A DNA stretch of 6,079 nt from JADFOB01 sp964651325 (GCA_964651325.1 CAZYXP010000212.1:1-6079); one strand, 5' to 3'. Shown: positions 1 through 5,712, numbered from the stretch's first letter. The notes: generated by a model not told the origin, from the sequence alone. Made by a program: numbers and translations.

Positions 1-2
1 TC

Positions 3-197
3 CTGGAGCAAGCTTTCACCACCGACCGATCCGTCGCTTCCTACGGGCAGGATCTCGCAGGGGTGTACGACCTCCGCGGTCGGCAAAGCCTCGCGCGCGG
101 CAAGGTCGCCGACGCCATCGCCGATTTCAAACGCGGGCTCGAAATCGATCCCACCAACGCCTCCCTAGGCGCCGGCCTGGCGCTAGCAACGGCCTGA
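3..197 (+). CDS. TPR-repeat protein, C-terminal fragment (5' end outside window)
   Basis: The frame is open from the window edge to TGA at 195-197 and encodes 64 residues. The stretch YDLRGRQSLARGKVADAIAD, followed by FKRGLEIDPTN, matches the helix-turn-helix pattern of a tetratricopeptide repeat: small residues in helix A, then A-I-x-D-F-x-x-G-L-x-x-D-P-x-N. The protein ends 9 residues after this repeat, so the TPR is close to the C-terminus. TPRs mediate protein-protein contacts; the partner and any N-terminal domain lie outside the window, so no specific function is assigned. The stop codon lies inside the left arm of an inverted repeat (196-202). The frame is too short and too close to the edge to judge its start. 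I am fairly sure it is coding because of the TPR pattern and the hairpin directly after the stop. Confidence 0.72.
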   Translation: MEQAFTTDRSVASYGQDLAGVYDLRGRQSLARGKVADAIADFKRGLEIDPTNASLGAGLALATA

Positions 198-305
198 GCC
201 GCGGACTTCAGTCCACGCGGCCGAGCAGGCGTGTTTTTCAGAGCACCGGGCGCAAGTCTGGTAACCCCCTGCCACGGGAGGTCCGCAGGCTGGCGCCAGC
301 GGCTC
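196..305. repeat. Candidate intergenic palindromic element with terminal inverted repeats
   Basis: The segment is bounded by GAGCCGC (196-202) and its exact reverse complement GCGGCTC (299-305). Inside are the hairpin at 198-221, a CAGAGC/GCTCTG pair (239-244 with 302-307), the perfect 12-bp palindrome GCTGGCGCCAGC (289-300) and the mini-hairpin CGGCTC-T-GAGCCG (300-312). No coding frame in it is convincing. The density of nested palindromes suggests a REP-like or mobile intergenic repeat. Only one copy is visible here, so the repeat nature is an inference. Confidence 0.4.
198..221 (+). terminator. Possible terminator hairpin after the TPR gene
   Basis: A GC-rich stem starts on the base after the stop codon. 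GCCGCG (198-203) plus GACT (204-207) pair with AGTC (210-213) and CGCGGC (216-221), with a two-base CA bulge and a two-base apical gap. A run of five T follows at 234-238, 12 bases further on. That is far for a classical intrinsic terminator, so the structure may instead be part of the larger repeat element at 196-305. Confidence 0.4.
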
Positions 306-392
306 TGAGCCGGCGCACCCATTCCGCCGAAAGTGCCACCGCGCTCAGATTTCAGCCAACCGTGACGTGCTGGCCGGTTTTGCCAAACGACC

Positions 393-398
393 TATAAT
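393..398 (+). promoter_or_regulatory. Putative -10 box for the aminotransferase gene
   Basis: A perfect TATAAT stands out in GC-rich surroundings, 63 bases before the aminotransferase start codon. No good -35 is seen at 16-19 bases upstream; TGGCCG at 371-376 matches only three of six consensus bases. The predicted transcript would start near 404-406, giving a leader of about 57 bases. Confidence 0.35.
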
Positions 399-405
399 CG
401 CGGGC

Positions 406-427
406 CGGACCCATGCCAATGGGACCG
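406..427 (+). promoter_or_regulatory. 5' leader stem-loop of the aminotransferase mRNA
   Basis: CGG and CCCAT (406-408, 410-414) pair with ATGGG and CCG (419-423, 425-427), leaving one A-A mismatch (409/424) and a four-base GCCA loop. This gives eight base pairs. With transcription starting about 7 bases after the TATAAT box, the stem would begin at or within a base or two of the mRNA 5' end. Such a structure could stabilise the mRNA or modulate its translation, but no known riboswitch or leader peptide is recognised. Confidence 0.35.
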
Positions 428-461
428 CGTTGGACGACTTCATTGCAGAAAGAACGGAATC

Positions 462-1604
462 ATGAAAAAAGAACGCTTGCTGACGCCCGGGCCGGTGATG
501 GTGCCCGAGGAAGTCCTGCTCGAGATGGCCCGTCCGATGCAGCACCATCGCACGAGCTGGTATCGGGACATGCACAAGGAGCTGCACGGCCTGTTGCAAT
601 ACCTGTTTCAGACCAAAGCCACTTGTCTGACGTTGACCGGCAGCGGCACGTCGGCGGCCGAGGCGGCCATCGTGGGTTGTTGCCCGGCGGGTCACAAGGC
701 GTTGGTCGTTGAAAACGGGAAGTTCGCCGAGCGTTGGGGCAAGGTCTGCGCGACGTTTGGGATCGCGCACACCGTCCTGCCGATCGCGTGGGGCCACGGC
801 GCGAAGGTTGCGGACATCCAGAAGGCGATGGACGCCGACGGCGAGATCGACACGGTCATCGTCGTCCACAGCGAGACGTCGACCACCGCGCTGTCGGATG
901 TCGAGGGGATCGCCGGGCTCACGCGGCAGCGCGGCGCGCTGCTGATCGTCGATGGGATCACGGCCGTCGGGGCAATTCCTGTCAAGATGGACGAATGGGG
1001 CGTGGATGCCTACGTCACCGGCTCGCAAAAAGCGATGATGCTGCCGCCGGGCTTGGGCTTCGCAGCGATTGGGGACCGTGCGTGGGAGCGGATCGATTCC
1101 GGCACCACGCCGACGCTTTACAACGACTTAAAGCCCTTCCGAAAGTCCCTGGAAACCTGGGACGCGCCCTACACGCCGGCGGTCACGCTCGTGCGCGGGG
1201 CGCTGCACGTTCTGCGCGGCGTTAAGGAACGCACGCTCGAAAAAATCTGGGCGGAGACGGCCACCCTGGCCGCGGCCACTCGCGCGGCCGCCAAGGCGAT
1301 GGGCATGGACACCTACGCGACCGACCCGGTGGATTCCGTGACCGCCATGGTGCTGCCCGCGAGCGTGGACGAGCCGAAGCTGCGCAAAACCATGCGGGAG
1401 CGCTTCGGTTTTCAGATCGCCGGAGGGCAGGGCGAGTTGAAGGGCAAGATCGCCCGTTTTTCTCACATGGGTTACCTGGATGCGTTTGACATCCTCGGTG
1501 CGCTTTCCGCCATGGAGTTGTCACTGGCTCATCAAGGCTACGGCGTGACCATCGGGTCGGGGATCGCAGCGGCACAAAAGGTCTTCGCCGAGCGAATGGT
1601 CTAG
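462..1604 (+). CDS. Class V PLP aminotransferase (serine/alanine-glyoxylate type)
   Basis: This 380-residue, full-length fold-type I PLP enzyme is predicted to transfer an amino group between an amino acid (probably serine or alanine) and a 2-oxo acid such as glyoxylate, in the cytoplasm. Visible motifs in order are TPGPVMVP (8-15), the phosphate-binding TGSGTSAAEA (59-68), HSETST (136-141), the cofactor-ring aspartate in LLIVDGITAVGA (D164), the Schiff-base lysine in TGSQKAMMLPPG (K190), and a substrate-carboxylate arginine candidate in ARFSHMGYLD (R332). All catalytic residues appear intact. ATG 462 is chosen because the family N-terminus (xxLLTPGP) begins just after it; the Shine-Dalgarno is weak (AGAAAG-like, 449-454). 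Homologues sometimes act in serine synthesis beside a phosphoglycerate dehydrogenase, but none is present here, so the substrate stays open. A TATAAT box and a leader stem-loop lie upstream. Confidence 0.93.
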   Translation: MKKERLLTPGPVMVPEEVLLEMARPMQHHRTSWYRDMHKELHGLLQYLFQTKATCLTLTGSGTSAAEAAIVGCCPAGHKALVVENGKFAERWGKVCATFGIAHTVLPIAWGHGAKVADIQKAMDADGEIDTVIVVHSETSTTALSDVEGIAGLTRQRGALLIVDGITAVGAIPVKMDEWGVDAYVTGSQKAMMLPPGLGFAAIGDRAWERIDSGTTPTLYNDLKPFRKSLETWDAPYTPAVTLVRGALHVLRGVKERTLEKIWAETATLAAATRAAAKAMGMDTYATDPVDSVTAMVLPASVDEPKLRKTMRERFGFQIAGGQGELKGKIARFSHMGYLDAFDILGALSAMELSLAHQGYGVTIGSGIAAAQKVFAERMV

Positions 1605-1624
1605 CGTCAGATCACGCTCCAAAC

Positions 1625-1646
1625 CGCGGCTTGCCGACCGGCCGCG
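1625..1646 (+). promoter_or_regulatory. Inverted repeat between aminotransferase and lipoprotein genes
   Basis: CGCGGC (1625-1630) and GCCGCG (1641-1646) form a six-base-pair GC stem with a ten-base loop. It sits 21 bases after the aminotransferase stop and overlaps the putative -35 box of the next gene. No T-run follows. It could be a weak terminator or an operator; the sequence does not decide between them. Confidence 0.25.
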
Positions 1647-1659
1647 CGTAGGCTATACC
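1631..1659 (+). promoter_or_regulatory. Putative sigma70-type promoter for the lipoprotein gene
   Basis: TTGCCG (1631-1636) and TATACC (1654-1659) each match four of six consensus bases and are separated by an ideal 17 bases. The expected transcription start, about 7 bases after the -10 box, coincides with the ATG at 1667. The gene also lacks a Shine-Dalgarno sequence, so the mRNA may be leaderless. Confidence 0.35.
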
Positions 1660-1666
1660 ACCGATC

Positions 1667-2308
1667 ATGATGACGGCACGAAATCACCGATACGCAACCC
1701 GGCTCGCTTACGCGGTGGGCCTTGCAATGCTGCTTTGCGGAGGATGCAGCCAGCGCGATCACGCGAAGCTGCAACTGGAACATCGCCAGCAGGCCGATCA
1801 GATCAAGCGGCTGAAGCGAGATCTAGCCGGTCGCGATGTCACAATCGCTACCATGAACCATCGCATCGACGTGTTAACAGGCTTTGAGCCGGATCGCCCG
1901 GCCCATCTCTTCGCGCCGGTGAAAATCGCCTTCGCACCCCTGACCGGCGGCGCCGACTACGACCAGCAGCCCGGTGATGATGGTATCAATGTCTACCTCC
2001 GGCTCATCGATGCCGACGGCGACGCCGTCAAGGCGCCGGGGCGAATTACGATCCAACTGTTGGACAACAGCAATTTGAGCGAGCCGCGCCGCATTGGGCT
2101 GTACCAATTCGGCGATGCCCAATCGCTATCCAAAGCGTGGTACGGCAAGTTTGGAACGGGACACTACACGCTCAAGTGTCCGTTTCCGCCGAACGTGCAA
2201 TTGCCTGAGAGCCGAAAACTTCAGGTTTCCGCACAATTCGTGGACTACCAAACGGGCAAGACCTTAACCACGAACGGTGAGGTGGACTTCACGCGAGCTG
2301 ATCCCTAA
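1667..2308 (+). CDS. Predicted lipoprotein, coiled coil plus unassigned beta-rich domain
   Basis: I do not recognise this 213-residue protein as a named family. It has a basic N-terminus (RNHRYATR), a hydrophobic stretch (about 13-24) and then LLCGGC, with C27 as the likely lipid-attachment cysteine. Glycines at -1 and -2 fit a lipobox, though the -3 residue is Cys rather than the usual Leu. Residues 33-71 are charged and heptad-like (KLQLEHRQQADQIKRLKRDL), consistent with a short coiled coil. Residues 79-210 alternate hydrophobic and polar residues (VKIAFAPLTG, INVYLRLIDADGD, RITIQLLDN, LQVSAQFVDY), suggesting a beta-sandwich. It probably sits on the periplasmic face of a membrane. Two ATGs are adjacent (1667, 1670) and neither has a Shine-Dalgarno. 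It lies 62 bp after the aminotransferase on the same strand, but a possible own promoter argues against strict co-transcription. Confidence 0.8.
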   Translation: MMTARNHRYATRLAYAVGLAMLLCGGCSQRDHAKLQLEHRQQADQIKRLKRDLAGRDVTIATMNHRIDVLTGFEPDRPAHLFAPVKIAFAPLTGGADYDQQPGDDGINVYLRLIDADGDAVKAPGRITIQLLDNSNLSEPRRIGLYQFGDAQSLSKAWYGKFGTGHYTLKCPFPPNVQLPESRKLQVSAQFVDYQTGKTLTTNGEVDFTRADP

Positions 2309-2334
2309 GCCGGGCGCGGCAACCGGTACCTGCT

Positions 2335-2366
2335 GATTCCTCGGCAAGACGATTCCTCGGTAAGAA
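2335..2366. repeat. 16-bp tandem duplication in the convergent intergenic gap
   Basis: GATTCCTCGGCAAGAC (2335-2350) is followed directly by GATTCCTCGGTAAGAA (2351-2366), identical at 14 of 16 positions. The pair is itself flanked by direct copies of TGCTGATT (2331-2338 and 2369-2376); the second copy runs into the stop codon of the minus-strand gene. Replication slippage is the simplest origin. No strong terminator is seen between the two convergent genes. Confidence 0.6.
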
Positions 2367-2374
2367 ATTGCTGA

Positions 2375-3718
2375 TTACCGCTTCTCCACCACTACGGTGC
2401 GTCGCAACTCGACCTCTTTCGTCCAGAGCGAGGCCTGCGGTAACTGCGGCGTGCCGTCATCTTTCCACTTGGCCGAATACGACCTCGCAGTCCGCGCGAC
2501 AACCGTGATCCACATGCGGACGACTATCTGCTGTTCACCGGATGCGTCGATAGAAACGTGTGGCGGGAAGTATGCGTTGTTGTTGACCGAACGCTGGGTA
2601 CCGTAATACCACACGTTCGAAACGGTGACGGGGTCAAGTATAAAGTCGCTCCTCCCTTCGAAGGATTTACCCGCGTCGGTCGAGATTCCGCCCAGATAGA
2701 TTTGCATCGACAGCGTTGAACCCAGCGCCTGAGTTCGATCTCTCGAAGCAACGAGCGGCGAGAACGAATTGCCTGCAATGACCTTGTCCGGCCCCTCCAA
2801 CCAGAGCTCCACCAGTTCTTCGAAGAACCGCTCACGGATTGGTTCTGGCAAACCACCGGCGAGCACCTTTTTTTCCAGCCATGTGACCGCCGTTGCCGAA
2901 AGGCTTTGTTCTTCAAGACGCTGATTCAAAAGGCGTGTCGCCAACACGCGTTCCTCCTCAGGAGAGAGCGTACTGGTCAGAAGATCTTTTAACTTTCCTT
3001 CACTGAACCAACCGGCTCCGACGGTAGCCATGCGGATTCGAATCGCATTTGGCATGAGAAACAGGCCCCATTGGTCGAGGCTGAACCTCGCGGAGCCAAG
3101 TTGGACGAAGCCGAGCAATGCGATGATTGCGCCGACAACTATGGCAGATGTCTGGACAACGCGACGTCCGCGAAGCAGCCCACCGGGCTTGTGCCAGTGG
3201 CTTCCGCATTCGGCGCACCGTAGGATCGATGTCCGACACTCATAGCCACAGACCGCACAAAACTGCTCCACCCCAACCCGACGGACTGAGCCGGCGAGTG
3301 CGACCGATGCGCCAAGACTGAACAACGTCACCGTCGCCAGCATGGGCAATTGAATTAGAAGCGCCCGATTCCCGTGCAAATACGCCCCGAGGAAAAAGGG
3401 CATCAAGGGGCAGCCGACCCGGAGCAGCGCCCCGACAAGCCTTGGCGCGAACTCGGCTCGCTGCATGAGCTTCAACGTGTGGAGTTGGGAACGAAGGAAA
3501 AACCATGCAGCCACGCCAATGGCAACAATGGTGAGGCCGATGCAGACCGGGATTGTGAAGCGAAGCTCGATTGGTCGGAATTGGTTAGACCAAAAAAACG
3601 AGGCGATCGCCAACATGCAACTGAACGCCCCCCACCCCCATACCCACCGAGGCTTGATCAACGTTGGTTGGCGAAACCAGCGGCGCGCACCGACCGGTTT
3701 GCTTCGCTCGCTTCGCAT
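2375..3718 (-). CDS. Multi-pass membrane protein with central zinc ribbon, function unknown
   Basis: This 447-residue protein has about four or five hydrophobic segments: roughly 27-44, 53-75, possibly 97-114, 121-143 and 188-208. Between the last two lies a zinc ribbon, FCAVCGYECRTSILRCAECG, with C154, C157, C168 and C171 as ligands. Ribbons of the CxxCGY...CxxCG form next to membrane helices are very common in Planctomycetota proteins of unknown role. The remaining half (about 210-447) is soluble. It contains a charged helical part (245-310) and a beta-rich tail (335-445, e.g. LSMQIYLGGI, QQIVVRMWITVVART) that resembles no family I can name. ATG 3718 is the first start after an in-frame TGA nine bases upstream; no clear Shine-Dalgarno precedes it. 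It is transcribed convergently with the lipoprotein gene and lies 121 bp beyond the end of the DUF35 gene on the same strand, so read-through from that operon is possible. Confidence 0.82.
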   Translation of the reverse strand: MRSERSKPVGARRWFRQPTLIKPRWVWGWGAFSCMLAIASFFWSNQFRPIELRFTIPVCIGLTIVAIGVAAWFFLRSQLHTLKLMQRAEFAPRLVGALLRVGCPLMPFFLGAYLHGNRALLIQLPMLATVTLFSLGASVALAGSVRRVGVEQFCAVCGYECRTSILRCAECGSHWHKPGGLLRGRRVVQTSAIVVGAIIALLGFVQLGSARFSLDQWGLFLMPNAIRIRMATVGAGWFSEGKLKDLLTSTLSPEEERVLATRLLNQRLEEQSLSATAVTWLEKKVLAGGLPEPIRERFFEELVELWLEGPDKVIAGNSFSPLVASRDRTQALGSTLSMQIYLGGISTDAGKSFEGRSDFILDPVTVSNVWYYGTQRSVNNNAYFPPHVSIDASGEQQIVVRMWITVVARTARSYSAKWKDDGTPQLPQASLWTKEVELRRTVVVEKR

Positions 3719-3801
3719 GGGATATCAACCCGCGCCCCCGAAACCACCGATGTTGATGAGCCGAATAGGCGAGCCCGGCACGCGCGCAGTATGGATAGAA
3801 G

Positions 3802-3821
3802 CGGCTAGCCCGCCTTAGCCG
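3802..3821 (-). terminator. Possible hairpin after the thiolase/DUF35 operon
   Basis: CGGCTA (3802-3807) pairs with TAGCCG (3816-3821) around an eight-base loop, 18 bases past the DUF35 stop codon. No U-run follows on the minus strand, so intrinsic termination would be weak. It could also be an operator for the downstream membrane-protein gene. Confidence 0.25.
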
Positions 3822-3839
3822 GACATTCCTTGAGCGCCC

Positions 3840-4313
3840 CTACGCCGGTACCCAAGCGATATCCAGGATTGTGTTCGTGGGCTTCTCGGTTTCAAACACC
3901 GCCTTGATGGGCATGCCTATTTCCGGCTTGCCCTCTTTCATGTAGCCCATGAATTTCGTGCAGACACCCTCGATTTGCACGCTGATGAGCGGGCACGGGG
4001 TGGACGCGCGAAACGGGGCTCCGGGGTAGAGCACGGTGGAATGCGTGTAAACCGTGCCCGTCGTGGGGGCTTCGACCCACTCCGTCTCATGCCAGCAATC
4101 CGGACATTCGCACCGCGGCGGCAGCCAGAGGCTCTTCTCTTCGCACTGGCCGTTCGTGCATCGTGTTGCAAGGAGCTTGCCCTGCGTCAAACCGCGAAAG
4201 AACTTGCCCCATCCGCCGTAGCTGTGAATGTGGTACCAATTCTTCTCATTCTTGATGACCAACGGATCCTCATTGAGGACTTCCGCCGTCGTTCCGTTTA
4301 GGGTTACCGCCAT
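3840..4313 (-). CDS. DUF35-type zinc-ribbon/OB-fold protein, thiolase partner subunit
   Basis: This 157-residue protein has the DUF35 layout: an N-terminal helical part (about 24-46, WYHIHSYGGWGKFFRGLTQG), a zinc ribbon (C52, C57, C70, C73, with an extra C68), then an OB-fold (about 80-155, GTVYTHSTVLYPGAPF...PLISVQIEG). Before the OB-fold, the LWLPPR motif matches the FPPR-like signature between the two cysteine knuckles. DUF35 proteins bind thiolase-superfamily enzymes and help bind or shuttle CoA esters, as in the archaeal thiolase/HMG-CoA synthase complex and as BbsA with BbsB. Here the gene follows the thiolase-like gene after 28 bp, so a heteromeric cytoplasmic complex is expected. The first knuckle is C-x4-C rather than the usual C-x2-C. 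The start is supported by AGAGGA at 4323-4328, nine bases away. Confidence 0.92.
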   Translation of the reverse strand: MAVTLNGTTAEVLNEDPLVIKNEKNWYHIHSYGGWGKFFRGLTQGKLLATRCTNGQCEEKSLWLPPRCECPDCWHETEWVEAPTTGTVYTHSTVLYPGAPFRASTPCPLISVQIEGVCTKFMGYMKEGKPEIGMPIKAVFETEKPTNTILDIAWVPA

Positions 4314-4322
4314 GGCTATGTT

Positions 4323-4328
4323 TCCTCT
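4323..4328 (-). promoter_or_regulatory. Shine-Dalgarno of the DUF35 gene
   Basis: On the minus strand this reads AGAGGA, nine bases before ATG 4313 and inside the 28-bp gap after the thiolase stop. It fixes the start and shows independent translation initiation within the operon. Confidence 0.7.
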
Positions 4329-4341
4329 TTCTTGAAGGATT

Positions 4342-5712
4342 CTATGGTACCTGGAGAATCGAACAGGTTACGTGGCTGCCCGTGCCCGCGTGGGAGATCG
4401 CACACGCCCGCTTGGCGTTTTTGACCTGCAAGTTTCGAAAGTCGGCCGGCTTCTTCTTGCCGTACTTGCTCCACCGCTCCGGATCGGCGTGGAATTTCTC
4501 CCACTTGTTCTGAAGCTGCCACATCAGTTCAACAATCTGAAAAATGCCCGTGGCGCCGACCGCGTGCATGGTGCCGATCAGCCCGCCGGACAGGTTCGTG
4601 GGCAAACGCCCCTCAAAGTAGGCATCGCCCGATTCGATGAACTCGCGGCCGCGCCCATAAGGCCGCAGGCCGATGTCCTCGTAGGTTTGAATGTCGCTGA
4701 TGGTGAACGCATCGTGCGTTTCCAGTATATCGAAGTCTTCGACCGGATCGTTAATGCCGGCCATATTGTAGGCGAGGTAGGCGGCCGTGCGGGCCGCCAG
4801 GAACGAGCTGAACCCGGGCCATTCGCTTCGTTTCTCGTTGAAAAAGTCCTTGTAGGTCTCTTCGGACTCATTGGGCAGCAGCAGAATCGGCATGTTGCGC
4901 CGATCCGCCGTGCGCAGCGTGTGCGTGCCGCCGCAAATCGCCGAAAGCTCAATGGGCTGATCCGTCAATTCATGGGCGACCTTTTCGTCCGCAAGAATCA
5001 ACACGGACGCCCCGACGCTCATCACGCAGCATTCCAGAAACGCGAGCGGATCCGAGACCATGTCGTTGTCGAGCACGTCTTTGACCGTGAACTTGCCCGG
5101 GTTCTGGGAATAGGGCGAATAGATCGCATACTCGTGATTCTTGCAGGCGATCTTGGCGAGGGCTTCTCGGGGCACCTCGTTCTCGTATTGATACCGCTGG
5201 GCCATCAACGCGTAATAGGCTGCGTACATCCAGCCCAGCTCGCTCTCGAAGTCCTTGCACGCGGCGCTGGCGATGTAGGAGTTGCCCACCTTGGTGGGAA
5301 CCTCGTCCATCCGCTCCCATCCGATTACCGGTACGCAATCGGCGTAGCCCGACGCTACCGCCTGGGCGGCGGCCAGCACGGAGGATCCGCCCGTGGCCCC
5401 GCCAGTCTTAACTTCGATGTTGCCAAGCGGATCAAAGCCCAAGTAATCGTGAATCTTGGACGCCGCGAGCAGCTGATCGCCGAAGTGATCGGCGAATTGG
5501 GAGTAGACGCACCAGTTGACCTTGCGCCGAAACTCTTCCGGGGAGACCTTGAGGTCGTTTTCCTCAACGGCCATGCGGAGCGCTTCCGTACACAGCTCAG
5601 ATGAATTCTTCTCGGGGTAACGCTTGCGAAAATCCGTCATCCCGCCCGCTACGATGTAGACTTTCTTTTCGAACTTGGGAATCCGAAGATTGCCTGGACC
5701 GAACTTAATCAT
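4342..5712 (-). CDS. Thiolase-superfamily protein (SCP-x/archaeal type) lacking the nucleophilic Cys
   Basis: This 456-residue protein has the thiolase fold, probably acting on acyl-CoA in the cytoplasm with the DUF35 subunit encoded next. Recognisable parts are an N-terminal thiolase half (18-245), ALMAQRYQYENEVPREALAKIACKNHEYA (168-196), EDFDILETHDAFTISDIQTYEDIGL (325-349, with H333), LPTNLSGGLIGTMHAVGATG (370-389, with N373 and H383), and the last strands, HAGTGSHVTCSIL (441-453). At the nucleophile position, where relatives read CASGG or CATGS, it reads KTGGATGG: G105 replaces Cys. GHPxGATG has become MHAVGATG, and the usual DGAA is VGAS (233-236). It is longer than the roughly 390 residues usual for archaeal relatives, with an extra segment around 403-428. 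The start is fixed by AGAGGTGA seven bases upstream. Alternatives to thiolysis include condensation, decarboxylation or a non-catalytic CoA-binding role. Thiolase family membership is nearly certain; the reaction is not. Confidence 0.93.
   Translation of the reverse strand: MIKFGPGNLRIPKFEKKVYIVAGGMTDFRKRYPEKNSSELCTEALRMAVEENDLKVSPEEFRRKVNWCVYSQFADHFGDQLLAASKIHDYLGFDPLGNIEVKTGGATGGSSVLAAAQAVASGYADCVPVIGWERMDEVPTKVGNSYIASAACKDFESELGWMYAAYYALMAQRYQYENEVPREALAKIACKNHEYAIYSPYSQNPGKFTVKDVLDNDMVSDPLAFLECCVMSVGASVLILADEKVAHELTDQPIELSAICGGTHTLRTADRRNMPILLLPNESEETYKDFFNEKRSEWPGFSSFLAARTAAYLAYNMAGINDPVEDFDILETHDAFTISDIQTYEDIGLRPYGRGREFIESGDAYFEGRLPTNLSGGLIGTMHAVGATGIFQIVELMWQLQNKWEKFHADPERWSKYGKKKPADFRNLQVKNAKRACAISHAGTGSHVTCSILQVP

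Noticed and set aside
198..461. Riboswitch or small RNA gene in the leader
   Set aside because: The stem-loops seen are short and do not match any riboswitch core I can recognise; only a generic leader hairpin is supported.
345..1028. 227-codon minus-strand frame over the start of the aminotransferase
   Set aside because: Its translation is rich in Arg, Asp and His with no fold signature, and it lies opposite the conserved PLP-binding region of a confident gene.
462..1604. Calling the aminotransferase a phosphoserine aminotransferase (SerC)
   Set aside because: The motifs fit the serine/alanine-glyoxylate branch of class V (TPGP start, HSETST, GSQK, RFSHMGY). No serine-pathway neighbour is present, so a specific symbol is not justified.
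3374..3818. Two plus-strand frames (144 and 117 codons) opposite the membrane protein start
   Set aside because: They are antisense to predicted transmembrane segments and the translations show no domain; treated as shadows.
5377..5412. Missing Cys explained as pseudogene decay or sequencing error
   Set aside because: At least two base changes from a Cys codon would be needed, the frame is intact over 456 codons, and both operon genes keep good ribosome-binding sites.
4372..5604. 410-codon open frame on the plus strand, antisense to the thiolase-like gene
   Set aside because: The minus-strand frame has clear thiolase motifs and a strong ribosome-binding site. The plus-strand translation has no recognisable domain and is the usual low-stop shadow of GC-rich coding sequence.
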